Assembly (NCBI GenBank): GCA_025084515.1
Contig: JAJAGP010002195.1
Span: 1 to 64,000 of the forward strand
Length of the DNA stretch: 64,000 nucleotides
Origin: Ancistrus triradiatus
Taxonomy: Eukaryota > Chordata > Actinopteri > Siluriformes > Loricariidae
Reading direction: 5' to 3'
In this document: piece by piece, positions 10,448 to 19,400 of the stretch
Position numbering within the stretch: position 1 is the first letter of the stretch
Layout: each line of letters begins with the position of its first letter
Translations under genes and position numbers: made by a program
Notes under the pieces: model-generated
Databases searched by the model: none
Told to the model about the DNA's origin: nothing
Seen by the model: the letters and a program-made list of their open reading frames with translations, nothing else

Positions 10448-13400
10448 CTTTATTATGCCAAACAGTTATTGTTGTAATTTGTTCTGGTTCTACTACTAGT
10501 ATTATTCATTAGTAGTAGTAGTAGTAGTATTTATTAAGCTCATTTTTATTATTATTATTCTTATTCTTATTATTATTATTATTATTATTATGGCAAACAT
10601 TGTCATTTGTTCTAGTACTACTAGTATTCATTATTATTTTTAGTATTATTAGTAGTAGTAGTAGTAGTAGTAGTTATTAATCTCATTATGTTAATATTAT
10701 TATTTTATTTATAATAATAATGGGAATAAACATTTGCAATTAAGTTGTGGTACTACTACTATCAGATCGTAGATTGAATATTATTCTTTCATATTTTATT
10801 ATGCAGTAATAACAGTATTCTAAATAACTATCAGTCGTGTTACTGGGTTAAGACTGGGAAATTATTTAATAAATATGCTATCAACTGTCTGCCGGTTGCT
10901 GTGCGTCCAGATGCCACCCCCACTCTCTTTTGAACATGCTATTTTCAAGGTTACTGCGGCATCTGTACTTACAATGCAAATTCTTGTAATGCCCCATGTA
11001 AGAACTACTGCCGTGTCATGAACAGAGGATTTATACATGGTTTTGCCGCATCTGAAAGTACCAGATAAGCTTTGTGTTTATCATCCCCTTCGAACACTTC
11101 CGCTCAGACGTTTTGTTGTGTTGCAGTCTGATAAAGATGCTACTCAGAGGTTGTGTATAAAAATCTGCTTTGTCCTCAGCAGGGTGGCAGTGAAGAACTG
11201 GAGACAGATGCCACTGAGAGGCAGCATGTACAGTCAGGCTTGAAGAAGAGAAGTCTGGGAACGGAGTCCGAACAATTAGGCAAGATTCTTTTGCTTCTGT
11301 TTTGTTCCTCAAAGTCGTCCCAGCTCTGCATGCAGAAATTTTGCAGACAGGTCACTAGCTCAGTATGGCAGTTACCAGTATACCAGTATTACCAGTATAC
11401 TGACGACCATTACAATCTCCTGGATGCAGAGCAGTGCATCAGTAGAGCACTGCCAAAAAGTATTGAGTGGGAATTTATTTATTTATTTTTCTAAGAACAA
11501 AAGTGGGATCTTAGTTTTAGATCTTTAGTCCTTACCAAGAACAAAACAATTCAGCTTTGTGGTTTTACACTTATGCAGCATGTAGAAAAAAAAAACAGGT
11601 TGTCGGAGATTGTGAAAGATTAAAAGTGCAAAATTGAAACTTGCACTGCAGGCCAAAGTGCAATGATTAAGCAGTATCATTAATTCAGTCAAGTGTTTGC
11701 AGTTAGATCTGATATGGTTACACACGCTTTACTTCAGTTAAAGGTTTTGACCTTTGATGTGACTTTTGACATTGACTTGAGGTTTGCAGACATTGGTTGG
11801 CCGAAAAAAGCCACCCACACTAATATTAACCGCACCACCTTATGGCGTGCATTTGCCGTGGGATTGTTTCAGCAGCCTTATGCAACGTAACACTTATTTC
11901 CATCCATAGTTACAGATTTTTTTTTGCCAAGAACTTGTGCTGTATTGACAACAGGAGAGTCAAACAACTCCACAAAGTCTTCACCAGCACATCCCAAAGA
12001 CTTTGAATGGGGTTACGGTCAGGACTAAGGTGGTGGCCATTCATATTTCAATTAAAACCTACAAGTTATTTTTTTATTGTATTTATAAGCACATTTCTGT
12101 ACAGTAGATGTAAAACAGTGTAAGCTATCTGCATACAAAATGTCAGTAAGGTATTTGAAAAAACAATTTTAAAATGATTTTATAATACACAACATTACCA
12201 TAAAATTGAAGTAAAAATGAAAATGGGTCACTAGATAGAAACAATTTATTTATCTGCAAATTATCAATGTATTATGTATATTAATATTAAGGATTAATAT
12301 GAAAAAAATATTTATAAAATAAAAGTAGGTTTGTATAAAAATAAATACTATGAATCCTACATCTCGAGACATCTTAAGACGTTCTTATAGTCAAGACGTC
12401 TTAAGATGCATGTCCATAGACATGTCTTAAAGACATGCTTCAAGATGTCTTAAGACGTCTTCATAATGTGTTCTAAGACATGTGTTAAGACATCTCAAGA
12501 CATAATGATGGCTGGGTATGTTTTCAGATGCTCAAGACCATCTCAGATTGTTGGCCTTGCTGCTTGTGAGACTTTTATTTCTTGCTGCTACATTAGAAGT
12601 GTAAATTGATTTATTTCGAATTAAATAATCTTTTAAAAGAATTTCTATGACAATGAGCCTAGACATTGCATGTCAAAGTAGCTCTTCTTCTTCTCTTGCA
12701 AGTAAGAATGCTGCTTGATACACTGGTAACTTACCTACTGCTGCCTTTTATTAAAGTGAGTCATTTGATATGTAAATTCAATTTTTTCACTCTGGAAAAA
12801 AAAAGATTTTGTCATCGTGCCTGAAATGTTCTTGCATTCGCTTGATTTTCGTTTCTATGGTGCAGAAATGTCTATAAAATAGCTTGGTAAATTTAAAACG
12901 GGCAACATACAGTATAACGAACGCCATTAGCATTTTGCATGGGGCAGGCGTTTTTGAGTAATAGCGACACCAAGTGTTCACCCAAATGTTTTAACGTCCT
13001 TGGTAGCGAAACAAGTTTAGCCTTCTATCTAAAATAACTCTCGGGCAGTTTAAAAAATGCCGCCGAACATAGTCTGGACACCCGCGGGTAATCATCTCTG
13101 GCTGAGGCGGCTGAGGCGTTCTGTTATTCAAGCACTAACTCTATAACAATAATTTCGTGTTTTATAAGATGGTTCACGTGTTGTCGTGCATTTATTGCAC
13201 CAGGAACTGTTGGCATGTACTTTACTAAAGAAGAGCCATACTTTGGGTGTCTGTGAATGTAGGGCTTTGGACACCATGAGAACACGGTGCAGACATAAGC
13301 AGAACCTGGACAGGATGCCAGTCCATTGCATGGCTGCACAAGGGGCTGTTGTTGCAGTGTCATGGAATGATACACCAAAAGACTAATCATTTCTGCATGA

Positions 13401-16400
13401 GACACTCGACCCACCCAGAAAAACTGCCCTGTGGTGATGGACCCACAAGGAGGTTGGGTCCCTTTTTGAGTCTTGGTCCTCCCAAGGTTTCTTCCTAGAA
13501 CTAGGGAGTTTTTCCTTGCCACTGTCGCCCTAGGCTTGCTCAATTTAGGATTGGACGTAGTTATTAGGAGATAATCTAAACTTGTAAAGTTGCTTTGAGA
13601 CAATGCTCCATTGTAAAAAGCACTATATAAATAAATCTGACTTGACTTGACTTGACTTGATGGACAAGCATGTTAGAAAGCTGTGCCATCTGAGCACATT
13701 TTACAACTTGATTGTTTTGTAAAAACAAGAATTACAGTTAGGGGCGTTGGTGCTTGATGCTGGTTCATACCCAGCCATCACCATGGCTTAAGATGTCTTA
13801 ACAGGCTTAGATAAGACGTCTTGAAACATTTTGTTATACTAAGACGTCTTAAGACGGATGGAATGAAGACATTCAAAGTTTGTCAAGCAATGTTGATAAA
13901 ATTCCCTATTATCACTTGAGAAACAACCAAAATAAGTAAACCCAGCATAGAAGCAGCATATCATGTTGATCTTCTAAAGTCATACAGGCCATGCAGGCAC
14001 AGCCAGCCAAGGCATTCCTCCTGTTTCTCCCTTCGGTCAAGTGTAGCTCTTGGGTCTTTTGATCTTATCATACAAATAGTGGATGTCAAAAGACAGACAC
14101 AGTCTGGAGACCACTAGTGAAAATGCTTGTTTGGGTGTATGTGGAGAAGGATTCACACTGCAGCAAGGCAATGACCCAAAACACACCTCAAAGCTTTGTG
14201 GTAACTACATAAAAACCAAAGAAGATCAAGGAGTGCTGATTGTTATGGGCTTTCCTTGACAATAATCTCACCAAAACCCCATCGAGCATTTCTGGGGCTG
14301 CTTGAAGACAGACAAAGCCAAGCATTCAGCAGCATCACAAGATGCTCCTTGGAATATTGTGATACCATGCTGGGATACCATGGATCATCAGATTTTGCAC
14401 AAACTTATGGAGTCCATGCCAGCTTGAGGGCATACTCTCATTACAAAAGTGAGAACATGAAAAATGATTACAGGTTGTTTTTTTTCAAAGATTCAAGTTT
14501 TTACTTAAATAGCTTTGCTGATTATTTGATTTGTAAAGAAAAAACATTGTATTAAATATGAAAAATATGAACAATATAATCAATTTCTCTATAGGTCTCA
14601 AACGTTTGGCCCTGGCTCTACCACTATGTGCCACTTTTCATTAATGTGTGCTATTATAAGCTCCACTAAAGCATAATAAAAACTTTTTATACGTAAAATA
14701 TTTTGGCCTCACAATGAAAAATGTCATATAAATATATTACAGTCAGTAGCTGTAGAACTACAAAGGACACCTAGGTGGTAGGTTTACCTAGTGAGTGTTA
14801 ACTTGGGCTGTCGGTAACTCAAATATTTAATTACGTATATTAATTACATTAATTTACATTAAAGTACATTAATTGTACAATTTTTAAATCGCATCAGTTG
14901 TGATCAATTGCATTTACTGTTCAATCAATCAATCAGTCAAACTTTATTTGAATAGTGCTTTTCACAACAGGTGTTGTCACACAACGATTCTAGTCCAAGC
15001 CTCTTTTGAGCAGGCCAGTGGCAACATTTTGCTTGCTTCTGTTGCTTGACCCTAAATAAATACTTTCCCTTAACACACCAGTACACAGTTATAGCAGCGA
15101 ACAATATAAACTCCTACAGAAGGCATTTAGTACTTTTTAATCATTAAGAAGTATGCTTTTTCATCATGTCTTATCTTGTTTAATGCCTTCTTCTCTGATG
15201 GAGGGTTGCCAAGGCATCACCATTTCCAGAATGATACCTTTGTTAGTGCCAGATATTCATTTTATTAAGTATTTTTGTAGGAAACCGCATGTTTACATTT
15301 ACATTTACAGCATTTAGCCGATGCCTTTATCCAGAGCGACTTACAGTTGGTACAGTCTTCCAATCCAAGCAATTGTGGGTTAAGGGCCTTGCTCAAGGAC
15401 CCAACAGTGGCAGCTTGGCAGAGATGGGGTTTGAACCCTGAGTCCAGTACCTTAACCGCTAGGCCACCACAGTCCATGTTCAAGCTGTTACGCAGTGTGC
15501 CATGCGATGGAGTGCTAGTTTGTATATGTGGAGTCTGATGTCGCACAATATTGGCCAAAGCACAGTGGTGTAGCCAGAAATTTGGTTTTGGATGGATGGG
15601 CCTTAACAAAAGTGGGTGGGCACAGTTTTCACAGGTCTCGCATAAGCAAATCATAATAAAATAAGATAAAATTAAATAAAACTGATGTTTGTTTTACCAT
15701 TCTACAAAACCACAATGAAAACATTGATTAACCATGTTGTTTTGCTGACAGTCAGCATTCTTGATTATGTCACATTTACCTTTTTGTCATTAACAATTGC
15801 ATCATGAACACATAGGTCATCAGACGAACAATTTATTGATGTGTAATTAAAAAAGAAGCCTTCGATTTAATCTGTGTATAGCCAAATTTAAAAAGAAAAA
15901 CAATCATGTTTTTAACAGCTTAAATGCCATAATCGCAATGGGCCAGTTAATTTATTCGATTAAAGAATTAGCCTAATTTACATTTACATTTACAGCATTT
16001 AGCAGACGCCCTTATCCAGAGCGACTTACAATCGATACAGTCCAAGCAATTGTAAGTTAAGAGCCTTGCTCAAGGACCCAACAGTGGCAGCTTGGCAGAG
16101 GTGGGATTTGAACTCTCGACCTTCTGATCCAGAGTCCAGTCCCGCACTAATAACACAATCTACAAGTGACAAGTTACCAAAGGAGATGAAATATTAACTC
16201 TGTCGTTGCACAACTGATATCACCTATTTGCACAATAAAGCCAAATACAGTATGTCATTTATTAGAAAAACGTTGTTACTCTGGCTTGAGTTAAGAGCCG
16301 GACCGGCTGGCTCAATCCCAAATTTCTTTTGAACAGAAACACAGTGCACTAAGTGCGTTGGTAACCGTTAACTCAAAGCGCATGTAGTGCACCTACGTAG

Positions 16401-19400
16401 GGATCAGGAATTCGTTTGAGATGGAACGTTAACTCCGCTATAACTCCGCAGCAGGAAGTCGTTTGAGGTAGCACCCTAACTCCGCACTTTTTCTATGGAT
16501 GGGAAAATTATTCGTTTGGATGGACAACTGACCACCCCAGCCCACCGGTACATACGTAAAGAATAAAGTAGATAAAGCATATGAAGTATATAAGGTAGCA
16601 TCCCAATTCATTTACCACACTCGTTGATTATGTTCCCTATGGACTAATAGCCCCCTCTATATTCCGTAGAGTGTAGTAAACGTTTCGGATAAAGCCTGTA
16701 TCTATGGGTCCTTTGCAGGGTCAAGCAGTGATAATGTAAATAACAACGTTAAATAAGTTATCACCTTTAAGATAATGACCAGGCACCTGTTAATGACCTG
16801 GTGTTAAAATGTTATCGTGTTAACATTGAACTAGTGCAAACACAAGGTAGGTGTACCTATCCAAACCAGGCATCAACAACTGTCATATTTAAAAGGCCAT
16901 ATTTTATTACCCATCAGAAAGTTAATTCCTCCTCTGTCCTTGTTCAGGGCTTCATCCATGCTTGCAGATGATTGCAGACAACAAAAAGGAAGTATTTCAG
17001 AAAGGTAATACTGAGACATCGGCATATTCTGTATTTAAAACCTTTGATGTTCAGGCCTTGACATTTCTTCATAGAATTTAGACCCCAGTACAGACGTAAA
17101 TAAAGCAGCTTATCACGACTAGGAAAAAAGGTCATAGCATCAAATGACCGATGATAGCATTCAGCTTTAAGATTTCAGAATTAAATGTGGATGTGTGCTT
17201 GGTCTTGTTTTTAACATTTGTTTGGTCCTCTGTGGTTTGCGTTGCTCAGAGTTTGAAATGGCGACATACATTGCCATACCATGGCAGACGGGTCTACAGC
17301 AAGGCGAGGCTCTCAAAGAGGACCAGGGTGCTATATTGGTCAAGGAGGAGGGCTACTACTTCATCTACAGTCAGGTAGCGCACAATGACCCACCAGTCAC
17401 AAAGGTAATGTTTTTTAACAGCGTGAGATCCTTTAGCATAGGCAGTGAAACGGCTAGAGACTCCGCCTGTACCCATAGTTTAATATGAATCATTCTTTAT
17501 TCTACATATGTTTGCTCATTTTAGTGGTATCATTTTGGTAGATGCTTGTGTCATGATATGAAGTCAAATATTCAGATCTTCCTACCTAACTGGCCTGCAC
17601 AAACTGTTATTTATGTTATTTTAACACTGATAATGAACATAGATTCAGTGCAGCTCTCCCTCATTTTTCCAGGTCTATTACAAAGATCCCAATTATGCAA
17701 TGGGCCACATCGTGATCCGTCAGAAACAGAACGTAGTCGGGGACGAGAGTCACCATGTTATTCTCTTACGGTGCATCCAGACCATGAGCGTGAAGGTTCC
17801 CTATAACACCTGCTTCACTGGAGGTGAGTAAATGCACATAGTCAAGGAAAGGAAATGTTACATGCAAATATAATCAGCATACAGTGGTGCTTGAAAGTTT
17901 GTGAAGCCTTTAGAATTTTCTATATTTCTGCATAAATATGATCTAAAACATCATCAGACCTAAAAGTAGATGAAGAGAACCCAGTTAAACAAATGAGACA
18001 AAAAATATTATACTTGGTCATTTATTTATTGAGGGAAATGATCCACTATTACATATTAGTGAGTGGCAAAAGTATGTGAACCTCTAGGATTAGCAGTTAA
18101 TATGAAGGTGGAATTGTAGTCAGGTGTTTTCAATCAATGGGATGAAAATCAGGTGTGAGTGGGCACCCTGTTTTATTTAAAGAACAGGGATCTATCAAAT
18201 TTTGCTCTTCACAACACATGTTTGTGGAAGTGTATCATGGCATGAACAACAGATTCTGAGGACTTCAGAAAAAGAGTTGTTGATGCTCATCAGGCTGGAA
18301 AAAGTTATGAAACCATCTCTAAAGAGTTTGGACTCCATCAATCCACAGTCAGACAAATTGTGTACAACTGGAAGAAATTCAAGCCTAGCGGATAAGGTAC
18401 AGGACTCTGGACCAGAAGGTCCTGGGTTCAAATCCCACCTCTGCCAGGCTGTTGGGTCCTTGAGCAAGACCGTTAACCCACAATTGCTTGGATTGTAAGA
18501 CTGTACCAATTGTAAGTCGCTCTGGATAAGGGTGTAAATGTAAAGACCATTGTTACCCTCCCCAGGAGTGGTCGACCATCATAGATCACTCTAAGAGCAA
18601 GGCATGTAATAGTCACAAAGGACCCCAGGGTGACGTCTAAGCAACTTGGCTCGTCTGCAGTTTGCTAAAGATCACGTGGACAAGCCAGAAGGCTATTGGA
18701 AGAATGTTTTGTGGACGGATGAGACCAAAAGAGAACTTTTTGGTGTAAAAGAAAAGCGTTATGTTTGGAGAAAGGAAAACACTGCAGTCCTGCATAAGAA
18801 CCTTATCCCATCTGTGAAACATGGTGGTGGTAGTATCATGGTTTGGGCCTGTTTTGCTGCATCTGGGCCAGGACGGCTTGCCATCATTGATGGAACAATG
18901 AATTCTGAATTATATCAGAGAATTCTAAAGGAAAATGTCAGGACATCTGTCCATGACCTGAACCTCAAGAGAAGGTGGGTCATGCAGCAAGACAACGACC
19001 CTAAGCACACAAGTCGTTGTACTAAAGAATGGTTAAAGAAGAATAAATGTAATGTTTTGGAATGGCCAAGTCAAAGTCCTGACCTTAATCCCAGAGCTGA
19101 AGCTGTTCTGTACGGAGGAATGGGCTAAAATTCCTCCAAGCCGGTGTGCAGGACTGATCAACAGTTACAGGAAACATGTAGTTACAGTTATTGCTGCACA
19201 GGGGGGTCACACCAGATACTGAAAGCAAAGGTTCACATACTTTTGCCACTCACTAATATGCTATATTGGGTCATTGTCCTCAATAATTAAATAACCAAGT
19301 ATAATATTCTGTCTCATTTGTTTAACGGGGTTCTCTTCATCTACTTTTTTGACTTGTGTGTTTTAGGTCATATTTATGCAGAAATATAGAAAATTCTAAA

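Noticed and set aside
11280..11494. Continued open frame after TNFSF13B exon 2
   Set aside because: After EQL the translation (GKILLLLFCSSKSS...) loses all BAFF character and cannot join exon 3 in frame; it is intron read-through.
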